A DNA stretch of 64,000 nt, from assembly GCA_023055505.1 (NCBI GenBank), contig JALIRH010000111.1:248001-312000 (forward strand), given 5' to 3'. Positions 42,801-54,376 of this stretch are shown piece after piece. Under the pieces are notes generated by a model that was not told the origin of the DNA, made no database searches, and was given only the letters and a program-made list of their open reading frames with translations. Source of the stretch: Callipepla californica brunnescens. Its lineage: Eukaryota > Chordata > Aves > Galliformes > Odontophoridae. The position numbers were made by a program, and so were the translations under genes. Within the stretch, counting starts at the first letter, position 1. Each line of letters begins with the position of its first letter.

Positions 42801-44589
42801 AGATTAATTCTGAAACTACTTCAATTCCTTAAACTCACAGGCATTGCAAAGCATGTCAAACTACATGGAAAGGTTTAAGGGTTAGCCAGCTTGACTAATT
42901 TTAATCCTCATATTCTAATCTGAAGCCTCCTCTATTCTTCCAGAAATCACATTGACCAAAATACACAGCCAGCATTGTATTAATTATAGGCAGAAGCCAC
43001 CCATGCCATTTTCTTTCTGTGTTCAGTCACACAGCAAAACTTATGGCAACCAGCACAGGGACACATTTCTTCTGCTAACTGCAATGTCTGGCTAGTTTAA
43101 TAAATAAAAATTAAAAAGAATAATAAAACACCTTTTTAAAAATTTTTTTTAAAGGACATTGAGTTGCAGGTCGCTCAGAATCATATTCAGCAAACTGACC
43201 ACCAGCGTCATATGTAAGGCACACTGTCAGCCATAGAAGTCAGTGAGAGAAGCCTGCTCAGTGGACCACCATACGTTTTATAACTAGCTGCCCACAGTGT
43301 ATCTGCAAATATGGGTCACAGTTAGGGAGAGGCTAAAGAACTTGGGTTTGTTTTTGGTTTTTTTTCCCTTCAGAAAGTTGGTTATTTTTGCTTGCTATTT
43401 TCTCACTGAAATCGTTAAACCAGGCAGCTATTGCCTGGCCATAGTTACCAGGAGTTACACAAACAGAAAAACACAGTTGTTAAGTGTATGTGAACACAGA
43501 CAGACAAATTTCATTTAGACAGAGGCAGACAAAAAATAGGAGGACTTTATGCATCAGCGACCATTACAATGACAGATACAGAATCTGTATTCTGTGTGGC
43601 TACAGAACTAACATTCCAGCACCAGAGGCACACTGACACTTGACATCCAAACTCACGCTCTGAATAACCTATAGCTCCATCTCATATCACATCTATTTTG
43701 TTTTCAGCAACTAGATTCTGGAATTATATTCTCTAGAAACATATTAAAACCAAGAAACATAGATACAATTACTTTCCAAAGGGACATGTCATGCACATAC
43801 TGGAGTCAGAGAGACCCCAAGATGACTTAACACCAATGCCAGTTTCAAATCTCAATAAGCTGCTTTTTTTCCCTTCAAACAAGTATCCTTTCCTCTAACA
43901 GCCAACACCTTCACTCCCAGCTGATTCTTTTAGAGTGGAGCAGGTAAGAATTTGTCACTAACCTAACCATTCTAGCTCTCTATTTATTTCTGAGCCGAAA
44001 GCCCTTTTATCTGAAACATTTGTTACTGTTTCTGTAGCTCTACACCAGCGACCTTGTCCTTACAGTTTTCCCGGGGCAACGACTACGAGATGGCAATACA
44101 GCTAACCGGTACTCAAAACAAAAAAGAAAGAAAAATAAGTAGTCCCCCACTATTTTCCTAACAGTTTCCTACTAGAGAAAATAAATTGAAGAAACATTTA
44201 TCTTGTGGCCAAAACTGAGAAGACAATCCATTGTCTATCTCCATTTGCTTCCTCCCCATTTCTCAACTAACAGTGCCAATAGTTTCCAGAAAACAAGGAA
44301 CCTAATTTTGAAAGACAAGATGGAAAAAAGGAGTTAGAAGTTACTTTCCTGAAGAAGATCACAAGCATTTCAGGCAACCTTGAGTAGTTCAGGCATAAAA
44401 ATCCTCATATATTAGAGTGCGGGCGAGAGCCTACCTGTGTTTCCACTGCACAAACAAGGATGACCACACAGAGGAGAGACTGTGAGGTGAGAGGTAGAAC
44501 TGGAAGTAGAATCACCAGCTTAGTATCGTTCCTGTGAGATGTTCACAGAAACTGATCTTGACCCAAATTCTCTTTAGCATTATCTCACC

Positions 44590-45250
44590 CACACTGGGTT
44601 TGTGATAGCCGAACAGAGTGGGGTAGCTGCAAGAATAGAAACACACTGCTCAGTAGCACATAATCTAGTCTCACTTTATTAAGCGGAAGGAGAGCAATGT
44701 GCGGCCACAAACTTCTGTTTCAGTTTGTCCACCCTGTGAAACATGCCCACAAACCAAAGTCCAGGGGAGACCACCACCAGGGACACAGGGGAACATGACA
44801 TTCATTCCCAACAGTTCAATATGTCCAAGGCTCCACTAGTGGCCTGGGCCTCACACTGGGCTATTCTGCCTCCAGCTCTGCCCTCTAAGTGCCAGAAGTA
44901 TGTGCATGTCCTGCGTCATGTTTACCCCCACCTACCATTCAGGTTTAAATTATTTATTGCTTTCTTATTTAACCATTGGCATGAGCCATCAAAGGAGCTT
45001 AAACTCCATAGCCCGCATCTCAGGCCAACTAGCACTCATCACCAGCTTCTGCAACTCCGAATGTATTATGAAAGGTGGGAAGTTAGCAACAACTATAGAA
45101 CGAATTTCTATTGATTCTTCCTTTTCCAGCTCATCCAGGACTAATCAGGTCAGGGACAGCTGGGCAGATGCAGCCAAGATCTCCTTTCTCTGAGCAGGCA
45201 ACCTTCACAGCATAGCATAGGTTTCGTCACACCTTTCCTTAAGGCAACCA
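44590..45250 (-). mobile_element. Possible LTR-derived segment
   Basis: The stretch is more GC-rich and differs in texture from its surroundings. On the minus strand CTTAATAAAGTGAGACTAG, followed by TTGTGATAGC-like motifs read in reverse, resembles the R/U5 part of an avian endogenous retrovirus LTR. A chance plus-strand frame of about 120 codons lies inside it. No retroviral protein motif, primer-binding site or paired LTR was recognised. Confidence 0.25.
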
Positions 45251-45837
45251 GAGCTTATTTATTACTTTGTGGAAATCCTTTCAGTTGATCATCTGAAAAA
45301 GGGTGTCACAAACCAAGAAAAACTATCTTTAAACTGATTAATGTATCATTCTCACACACCCTTACTTTGGGTTTCATAACTTTCACAACAAATCAGTCCC
45401 AGGTACATGCCTGACTATACTGGCACAAAGGATCTAATGCATCATTATAATATATTTAAATTCTGCGCAAATATTACTCACTAACTCAACCGGAGTCAAT
45501 AGGCGGTATAGAAAAACTTTGTAGCAACACAACATCACTTAAATTAGAAGGGCCTGTCAGAGAAAAGGGCATGTTAGAGAATAATATCTTATACAGATAA
45601 ATTAATGCAACTTTCCTTACACCTCAAGTAAATGCATCCATTAGTTTCTCCAAGAGAAGTGCTCTCCACTAGTATCAAAATTTATCTGCCTTTGAGGAAT
45701 TCAGGAAAAAAAAATTAAAAAAAAAAAACAATAAAGAAACTATTTAGCTTTGTTTCAAAATAAAACTGTTTTCTCTGCTGCATTGAAACATTTCATAGGA
45801 TAGCTGCAAAAGGTCTAATAAAACAACTGTAATACAG

Positions 45838-45998
45838 TCTCAGGGCAGTGGCCACGGCGACAAGTTACTGGAGTTAAGTAAGTCTTTCAAAATGTTCTCA
45901 GACACAGGGTTTGTCTTTTGACTGGTTCTGTATGGAACCAGGAGCTGGACTCAATGATCCTTGTCCCTTCTAACTTAGGACTTTCTACATTCTGATTC
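45838..45998 (+). mobile_element. CR1 3' end, plus strand
   Basis: Contains GGGCAGTGGCCACGGC, GTTCTCAGACACAGGGTTTG, GGTTCTGTATGGAACCAGGA, GCTGGACTCAATGATCCTTG and CCCTTCTAACTTAGGA, ending in a degenerate ATTCTGATTC tail. This matches the terminal 160 bp of an avian CR1. Typical 5'-truncated insertion. Confidence 0.88.
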
Positions 45999-46020
45999 CA
46001 GTCCCCTCCCCTCTAACTCT

Positions 46021-46036
46021 TTTTTTTTTTTTTTCA
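46021..46036. repeat. Poly(T) run
   Basis: About 16 T bases just after the CR1 tail. Confidence 0.75.
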
Positions 46037-46513
46037 CCACTGCAGTTTTCAGCATCTGTCAGTGGTATTTTCCTATTACTCACCTTTTTCTCTACCTTAC
46101 TATTTTAACTAGCATATTCAGCCCAGAATTTTACTTAAAGGAAACTGGCTTGACATCCTGTGCATCACGACACTCATGCTCTTCTCCTGTCTTCCATATC
46201 CCATGCTTTAGCTGACACTTTGACCAGCTTATGAGCTGCCAGCACTGAAAAGCTCTTCTGAAGGCAACAGCTCCAAAAGAGGGATGTGCTACAAAAAACA
46301 TTCACCATATGTATGCAGACCCATTTAAAGAAAGCTCCTCACTGCCTACATGTGTGTGTTCTGACTTACAGGAAGTAGCTGAAAGATGTAGGTTTCTATT
46401 TGCAGCTTGTAAAACATAGGTATGTGGGTACTGAAATTAATTGCAAAAATACACAAGTAACACCACTCATATCACATGTAATACTGTAATTTAGTATTTT
46501 TAATATATCATAA

Positions 46514-46538
46514 TATTTTGATCAAAAATTTTGATCAA
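46514..46538. repeat. Short AT-rich inverted repeat
   Basis: Two TTTTGATCAAA units surround an AAT centre, giving a near-perfect palindrome of about 23 bp in the long intron. Confidence 0.7.
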
Positions 46539-49152
46539 ATCTAGCTATCACCTCATTTCATAACTTCCTCCCCATTACACCTCTTGCAGTTGGAGCTTCC
46601 CCATCACCAAAGCCATACTTTGAATCTGCCAGGAACACAACACCCTTCATGTGGCATGAGTATATTTACTCTCATTTGTACACAGTACCTGCTGCTACTT
46701 CCTCTGACATCTAGAACTTCTAAAATTCAACCAAAAATAAAAAATAAAAAGAACAAAACCCAAAGTAAGCATTTGCTTTACTGTTCCAGTGGGAAGGACC
46801 TTATTAATCTCATTAAAACCCAGCTTAGAAAAAGAAACACAACCCTGGAGGAATTTTTTGAAGAAATTCCTTTTAGAAGTACAATTGCCCAGAGTAATAT
46901 TTCCCATGAAAATTATCTACAGAAACTGCTGCCTCTTCCCATGCCAGACATCATCAAAAGCTTCAAAAACCACAAGCATTTAGTTACTAGGAAAACAAGA
47001 AAAAAAAAAAAAAGAAAAAAAAGAAAAAGAAGGCCAACCAGTTGTTTTGTTTTGTTTTGTTTCTATCATCAAGCACACTAAAAAATCTCTGGGAAGTGTT
47101 TGAATGGTCCAGTGTTTAAAAAGAAAAAACATTAGAAAAGACGGAGGAAAAGGACAATATTTTGCTATACCATATGTATAGAGAGAGATATATATGGTTT
47201 TAAGAGATGACTAAACCATCAGGACAGGCTGCCATAGGTATGCACACACACATGAACACAGACACACACCCCTCCATAGCAGTACCCTGTTATCTCCCCC
47301 TGCCACGCTAGGAGTGGTGACAGCAGGTTCTCTAGCTGACACAGGAGGATGGGCCTGATGGTCACCGTCCCCTTGGAAATACAGCTCTCCTGTGACAAAA
47401 ACACATCATACCGGAAGCCTAAGTTCTTGGAAATCTAAAGAAATATATGGGGGGAAAAAAAGCAACGACAACACAGAGAAAACCCATGCAAACACTGCGT
47501 GCATTGGGCATAGAACAGCAAAGCCAATCACTTCTGTCACACCAAGAGACCTGGAGGCACTATGCCACAGGAAGGTGAGGCACCAGGAGGAGGCACACGC
47601 GTGCAGAAGAACCGAAGGAAAACAAAGTAGAAAGGCAAATGTCTGCTCCCTTCATCTCAGACCTGGACAGAAAAAAAGTCACACCTCCAGAAGAACATGC
47701 AGGAGAGCAAGATTCCAGAGGCCATCCCACCAAGGCTTTACTTTCCCAAGGCCACAGCGCCTTTGCAGAAGGGTCCAAAGGGATTGCTCAGTCACAGAGT
47801 ATCACTAACACCTGCAAGCAAAGTTACATTGCTATCAGCTGGATAAACAATTCATCCAAACAAACACATGTGCAGGTAGAACAGCCCTTGTACAGCTGGG
47901 CTTGAAAGTAACCACTCCTTTCTACAAGTACAGCCAATGTTTTCTTATCCCTGCATGGAAGTGAAGCAAAACAAACACGAGAAAAGGAGCAATAGAAACA
48001 TGGACCAGCACTGACATGTATGTACAGGATATGAGTGGGAGAAGAACACAAAGGGTCAGTGACAAGAAACACTGCTGACAACAGCTCTACACTGTGGTTC
48101 ACCAGAACTACGAAGGAGCACACAGGAAACCTGCAGGAGGTGGAAGACACGGGCATGAGGAACTACAGCAGCACTGAAAGTCCCTCTTTAAATATAAACC
48201 TCTTTAGGGTATCTTAAATAAGAAATGTTTAGGTTGCACATCTCTTTATTTATCTTAATTGGAAAGAAAAGAGACAGCAGCCTTTCTCTTGTGTGAATTT
48301 TTTTTAACCAAATTGGAAAAAAAAACAAACACGTGTTACACGTACATAAAAAAAAAATGTCCCGTTAAGCTTGTAAGACATTGTCACCAGTACCATCACA
48401 TCTGCTTAACCTCTCAGGTCAAGGTCATGTCATCCATACCAAGACGGAAAAGTGTTTAATTAGAATACCCAAAGCACCACAGATGAAGGCTGGTCATTAG
48501 AAGAAAGCTAATATAAACCAAGCACAATTATGCTGCTCAGAAACCATCAGATATTTGATGAGATGTTCATCTTTAAGCTGGTATCATTCCACAAGCTAAT
48601 CATCCGGAGAATAGAAAATCTGTTCAGAATGCAATTAAATGTACTAGTTCCATTAAAATTGAGCTGATATAGTTAATTGTTCTCCTAAAATAGCTATTTC
48701 CCCACGCCTTCACTGGAAAGCTTCTTCATCAGCTCTGTGAGAGCCTATTTAAGGCATCACATCGCTCAGCACCGCGCCGGGACTGGGTACCCTGCTGTCA
48801 CCCTGCAGCTCAGCCCGACCTTGGGCTCCTGCCCGTCCCCAAAGAGCACCACGAGCCTTTTTGGTGGCCTTGCCGTTGGCACCACATCTGCATTGCCAGG
48901 CTTCGGGAAGAACCGCAACAGCGTGCTCTTGCAGCACGCCAAAGCAGCTATAAAATACAACGAAATGACAGGCCAATGGCAAAGCCACGTCAGATGGACG
49001 TTGTGAGCATCAGCACTTCTGGGAAACAGATGACTGCCAAACCAGCGCTGTAATAAATTCCTGCATATTCAAAGAGCTCGCGAGGGTTTTGCAGCGCTGC
49101 TGGGAATTGAGAATACCGATAGCAGGCCGTTCCTGCTTTTTTTCTTTTTTTC

Positions 49153-49199
49153 TTTTTTTTTTTTTTTTTTTTGGGGGGGGGGGGGGGGGGGTGGGGGGG
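49153..49199. repeat. T20 run joined to G19 run beside the CpG island
   Basis: A T run at 49153-49172 is followed directly by 19 G (49173-49191), one T and seven G, then a GAGA-rich stretch. It lies at the left edge of the CpG island, inside the presumed intron 1. The G run can form quadruplexes. The length is likely polymorphic or assembly-sensitive. Confidence 0.9.
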
Positions 49200-49594
49200 A
49201 GATAGAGAGAGAGAGGCAGAGAATGCAAACACAAAGGTACCGCGAGAGCGCATCAACTTCACCGTACGTCCCCCTGCGCACCGCGGCGGAGCGGAGTTTA
49301 GCGGGGCATTTCCAGCCGCTCCGCACGGGAGAGGACAGAGCCGCACGCGGCTCCGCGGGGCCGCGCCGCCGGTTACATAACCGCGGCCGCTACAGATGCT
49401 CGGGCTTCGCCCCCGGCCGAGCCTCCCGCGGCTCTCGCTGCCTCACACAACCCCGGCTCCCGCTTCGGGCCCGCTGCCGCACTCCCGCTCTCTCCCGCTC
49501 CGCCGCCCGCTCGGGCTCCGTTCGCCGGGCCCGGCATCGCCGGGCAGCGATGCCGGCAGCGCCCCACGGTCCGTCCCCCCCCGGCGGGGCTCAC

Positions 49595-49795
49595 CTCCTC
49601 GCCGGCATCCGCGGCTCGTCCCCGCTGCGGCCCGGCCGGCTGCTCCCCGCCGTTCCCGCTGCCTCGCTCGCTCCCTCCCGCCGCAGCTCCCCGCCCGTCT
49701 GACGGAGGAGGCGGGCAGCCCCGCCGCGCCGCCGCCGCAGCCCCGCCGCGCCGCCCCCCGCCCGCCACCAAGGTGCCCTCCTCGCACCCACCTAC
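49595..49795 (-). other. OSBPL6: Probable non-coding first exon of OSBPL6 copy B
   Basis: The 3' boundary is a near-consensus donor, GAGGAG|GTGAGC, with the last exon base at 49595. An alternative donor (CCGCG|GTAGGT) sits at 49796|49795 and would give a shorter first exon lying further to the right. The 5' end (transcription start) cannot be read from sequence and is placed only nominally. It would be 5'UTR, since the first recognisable ORP6 codons are in the exon at 10.7 kb. Confidence 0.45.
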
Positions 49796-50138
49796 CGCGG
49801 GGACGAGGGGACCGGCCGGAGGGGATGAGGAGGCGTCAGGGAACGGCGAGGAGCGAACCGCGGGCTCACGAGGCGGGACCGAGGCGGGCAGCGAGCATCG
49901 GGACTGCTGCCGCGGTCAGGTCTGCGTGGGGATGTAAAAGGACGCGGGCAGCCGCGGGACGCGGTGGCGCGAGAAGCAGCGCGGGGCTCGCGTCGGGAAG
50001 GGCTCAGAGCGACGGGGCCGGGACGGCGGCGGGGGGTCCGCCCGCGGCGGTGCGGCTGCGCTCCGGTGAGCGCCGTGCCCGGCCCCGCGCTGCCGCTCCG
50101 CCCCAGCGTTGCTCTTTGTCCTCTGATAACGGGAGGTT

Positions 50139-50160
50139 GGGGGGGGGGGGGGGGGGGGGG
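50139..50160. repeat. Poly(G) run, 22 bp, at the right edge of the CpG island
   Basis: Uninterrupted G run preceded by GGGAGGTT. Together with the G tract at 49173-49199 it brackets the island. It is a strong quadruplex candidate on the plus strand, the template strand for OSBPL6. Confidence 0.9.
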
Positions 50161-53100
50161 AAGACGCGCCAGGTGCTCTCGCAAACCGCGAGACGTTGCT
50201 CCCTGGCTCCCTAGGTTTACATTAGCTTTCTTTAGTATTTATTTATTTTTATTTATTTTCTCCAGCAGATCGGCCGTTATGGTCCTTGCGACAGCCGTGG
50301 CTCCCCCAACCCACCTCAGCGGGCAGGAGGCTGCGCTGCTCAGGCAGAGCCACAGGTCACCCCGATAGACAGGGCGTGTGTGTCTTAGAGAAGGAATCGA
50401 GAGACCTAGAGAAGGATATGGTGGTGTTGACATCAGTAATAAAAGGGGGGGAAAGAAATATGGCACAGTCCATAGAAAAAGTAGTCAAAGGTTTATAAAG
50501 CTCTAGCAATGCAATTATTGGGCCTAGCGTTGTTCTTTATTTCCTAACTTGCCAATACTTAAACTAAAGAGAAAATGACACGTAGAAAACCAGATAAAGT
50601 ATTTTGTTCAAATAATAATTATTAATGTTAAATAATTATCTGAAGCATCCCTTCTGACAAAAGGCTGTAAAACTTTTCAGTTCTCCATGCAAGGATGTTT
50701 TCTCCTCTAGTCACAGTAGTGTCGTTTCTCTGTTGCTGCCCATGGTTAGCATTGGTGCATACATTTGGCATGCCACTACCCTCCATTCTGAGTAGCAAAT
50801 CAGATGAACACCCAGTTTCTTTCCCGTATTCTGACTACCAAACACATCACTGGCTGTCTTCAAATTCTCCCGTGGACTGAATTATTTAGAATACTTATGG
50901 CCAAATAGTGCTGCACCTAAATAGCCTAAAACTTCTCCTGCGAGGACCAAGAATCTCTGAAGTTTCCCAATGGTACAAAATTCGTCATGGTAAGAGCCAA
51001 GGGGAAGATATGTGCAGCTGTAGAAGGACCTCACCATAGCGAGTGGGCAGAATGACAGCAGAAGAAATTCTGTGTTCATAACTGCAAACTAATGTAAACA
51101 GAAATGAAAACAATCCTAAATGTGCATCATAACAAACTCTGAATTAACCTTTCTCACTGGGAGCTGTTGTGAATAGCTTTCTGCAAACATCAGCTTGCTG
51201 CTCAGTAGTGGTTGAGGAGGCAAGAAATGTTAGGAATTGCTCCAAGAGTGACCGAGAACAAAGTGGAATATCTCATTAAATTGCCATGTAAATCTCTTAT
51301 GCCTTTGAGTACCATGTAGGGTTCTGGCTCCAGCACATGGAAATGGAGAACAAGAAAGTGTACAGAGCTAAAGGAATAGTCAGGAGTATGGAATTCCATC
51401 CATGCGAGGAGAATTGCTAACTGTTAAACAGAGAAGGAATTGCCTTCAGATCCACACGCTCATGAGTGAGATGTAAGAACCCAAGACGAAACAACCACTT
51501 TTCATTTTTCAGAACCTGAGGGCAATGCTGCTAATGTTCAGGCAGCAGGTTTAAGACAACAGCTGCAAAGAACTTTGCTGTACAAAATGTTCCTAAATTG
51601 CTTGGCTTGCTGTGACACAGCACTATGGAGCTGAAGGCACAGATGTTTTTAAACAGGAATGATGTGAAGGAATGAGCAATAGCTTTAACTACTTAGCTAA
51701 GCACAATAATCTCACTTTAAGTGCCTGTCTATTGCTTTCTAGAGCTGCAAGAAGGGACACTCTTCACAGGCCTTGTTCTAGCACTCCCCTGGGCATCAGG
51801 TGATTGATTCTTTTTCTTTAAAAACTAACAATGGGTAAAAGTCTTCTGCAAGCGATTAGTTTCTGAGAACTACATTAAAGATGTCCTTATTAAATACGTG
51901 AAACTGGAAGTCTGATAAGCAAATCTGAAATGAAGTTTGGCAGAACTCCAGGAATCCTTGAAGACAAACATATGATATATCAGCCAGAGTGGTTATATCT
52001 CATATAAACAAAATCTGTGTGGTTGATAATCTGTACAGATAGTTATCTCCACTCAGAGAAGAGCTTGTTTCATACTTCATTTCAGCAACACATAGCGGTG
52101 CCAAGGCCTCACATTTAGCAGGATTTATACTGTTTCTTTTGCTAAATAGTAAAACTAAAGAAGCATAAACTTGTTAAAAAATATGGGTGAAAATTTCTGA
52201 TGTTTTCTCAATATACACAGAAATAAAATTCAGTAGGCACTATGTAGTAAAACTGAAATTGTATTGACAGCAGAAGAGATCTGAGAAATATTTTTTTCAA
52301 TATCCAATTGATGTAACTTTTATTATAGAATGGTAAGAAACGCTTCTGAGACAAGTGCATGCTTTTACAAGCCTGTGGACTTTTCAACTTTTAGTTGAAA
52401 AAAGTCAGTGGTTCAAGAAAGAGTGCATGCTTTCGTATGCCATCGTCTTTGATTTTGTTTCACTGATTAAATATAACCACTCTGCCACTGCTGTCCTTAT
52501 ATGGAACAGACACATTAGAAGGGGGATTTAGTGTGCCCAGGATGAGGACAATCAAACTTCTGATACTTAAAATAACTTCCAGCTTTCTTGCAGTTTTGTT
52601 TGTGAAGTTGCTTATCATTTCACTTTCAGAAAATATTTCCAGTATGTATTTGCATTTCCAAATAAGAGTTTTTATGTCCACGCGACTAAATTCGCTCTGT
52701 TAACTTTGTGATGGATTTCTTAAAGCGGCAATCGAAAATGTTACTCCTTAGCAGTTTCAGAAAGCAGAACTCTGTCAGAATGGCAGGAAAAATGCCCACA
52801 CTTAAGAGTCGTAAACACTTTAACTATAGAACCAGATCAGGTCAGCAGTTAACTCTTCAAGTCTTAGCAAGGCCCTGTAGATGCTCTGTACTAACAAATT
52901 GTTGCTCCTGCACTATTCCACCCCATATTTGAATGCTTCCCTATGTGTAGAACTACTGTTTGTCAGCACGCAAAGTACATACCTGAGCCATCTGCAATAA
53001 AGACTAACCAGAGAGCTTGTTACAACAGAAGAATACAGCAAGTTTGCAAACCAACAAGAGACCATTTATCCCAAAGTTACTCCTGGGAACGTTAACACTA

Positions 53101-54358
53101 GTGGCATCACAGCTTAAATCACTGCTTCAAAGTTTTACCCCTTCTTCTTCCTGTCTTCTACTGAATGCTTACAGGTTCCTAGACCACCTTGCTGAGAGCC
53201 ACGAGAGAGCTGAGAACCAGCTCTAGGGCCTCTTGAAATTGCTGCAGAATATAAATGCTTGTTACCTTTCCTGGTGTGCTGAGGAGACTGGCTTCTCACC
53301 AGAAGCCTGGGGGTCATGATGATTCGTTGGAGCTAGCAAGTAGATTACAACATGAAACTCATGCATTTCTTCCCAAGCTCGAGCTTGCAGACTTTCAAGA
53401 ATATATCAAGGTAAAATTAGTATGAGTAGTCAGGTGCTTATGACTACAATAGATAATGACAGCCTTACTATTTAGTTCTTACTTTATTGCTGGACAATTT
53501 ACCTAAGTACAAAACAAGCTCCCTTTAAAAAAAGACCTTAACTCATTCACTGTTCCAAACACAAACACGTTTCCCTGTTAACAGTACTTCATTCATTTAT
53601 TTATTTGCTTTTAATACTCGTCCATGTCTGATGTATTAAACGAGATCTTTCTACTGCCTGAATTTGACTTTGAGATCATATGTGTGGATTTATTCATCTT
53701 TCACATCAGGATGTTGCCCTGGGTTTGTACACCAATTAGTTCTTGCATTCTCTGCTTAGCATTTCAAAGGTGTTAAGAAGGGGTGGGTCAATTAGGCCAA
53801 AAATTAGCAAGAACCATGTCACAACAGCATCATCAACAATCAGATAAAAATCCAATTGATATGGAAATCACTTGTAATCCAATTAATGTGATTCTTTACA
53901 GTCTATGTCCTAACTACTATGTAGTGGTACTTCAGCACTGTACCACCCACGGTGGATTTTACCTCAAGAAGTTCCAAGCTCCATAGATCTGCAAGAGAGA
54001 ATTGCTTTAGAGTCTGGATTTGACATCCAGCTTCGACTGACAAGCTACCCAGAAAATCCCATCCGTAACCATGTTTTCTACTGAAGTTTTGTTCTTGGGC
54101 TAAAAGCCCAGTGGTGTGGCAAGAATAAAGCAGTTCCCCTTCATTCACAGTAACATAGGCATATAAAAGCTAGAATTCAAATGTCCTATTTAAAAAATGA
54201 AAATAAAAAACACTTTGTAGGGTGTTTGTTCTAGGCTATCTTCATTACACATGATATATTTTAACGGCTTTCTGTATGGGACTTACTTAATACGCTGTCC
54301 ACAATTTGGGTTTTTAAATTGAAATTTAACAAACAATTTTTAACATTCCTTTTCCTTT

Positions 54359-54376
54359 TTTTTTTTTTTTTTTTTT
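54359..54376. repeat. Poly(T) run
   Basis: About 18 T bases; mononucleotide microsatellite. Confidence 0.8.

Larger units (their letters stand above)
10921..49594 (-). other. OSBPL6: OSBPL6 copy B, first intron (about 39 kb)
   Basis: This stretch runs from the CpG-island donor (GAGGAG|GTGAGC at 49595|49594) to the acceptor before coding exon 1. No exon could be supported on either strand. It contains CR1 fragments at about 34.95, 35.86, 37.04-37.25 and 45.84-46.0 kb, two possible LTR-derived segments at about 12.7-13.0 and 44.6-45.25 kb, a diverged 72-bp direct repeat at 16.16 and 18.75 kb, and many A/T homopolymers. The stretches 18.9-33.9, 38.0-44.5 and 47.1-49.0 kb otherwise show only AT-rich unique DNA. 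A long first intron is usual in this gene family, but the link between the island and coding exon 1 is inferred from order and splice signals only. Confidence 0.6.
49230..50210 (-). promoter_or_regulatory. OSBPL6: CpG island, probable OSBPL6 promoter
   Basis: This is the only GC-rich, CpG-dense block in the window, against an AT-rich background. It contains CCG/CGG-rich DNA (about 49716-49760), GC boxes such as TCCGCCCCAG near 50098 and several CCCGCCCG motifs, and no clear TATA box. Minus-strand donors at 49595|49594 and 49796|49795, upstream of coding exon 1, make it the best candidate for the OSBPL6 promoter. A plus-strand donor-like site (CTCCG|GTGAGC, 50065|50066) suggests a possible divergent transcript. 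Long reading frames through it are GC-content artefacts with R, A, P and G-rich translations on both strands. Confidence 0.8.

Noticed and set aside
46656..47081. Plus-strand frame of about 141 codons from ATG
   Set aside because: The tail is lysine-rich because it runs through an A-rich microsatellite. No domain or splice context; it lies in the intron of the opposite-strand gene.
49223..50214. Long reading frames on both strands through the CpG island (up to 272 codons)
   Set aside because: GC-rich DNA rarely contains stop codons. The translations are R/A/P/G-rich, overlap on both strands and match no family. The region is a promoter.
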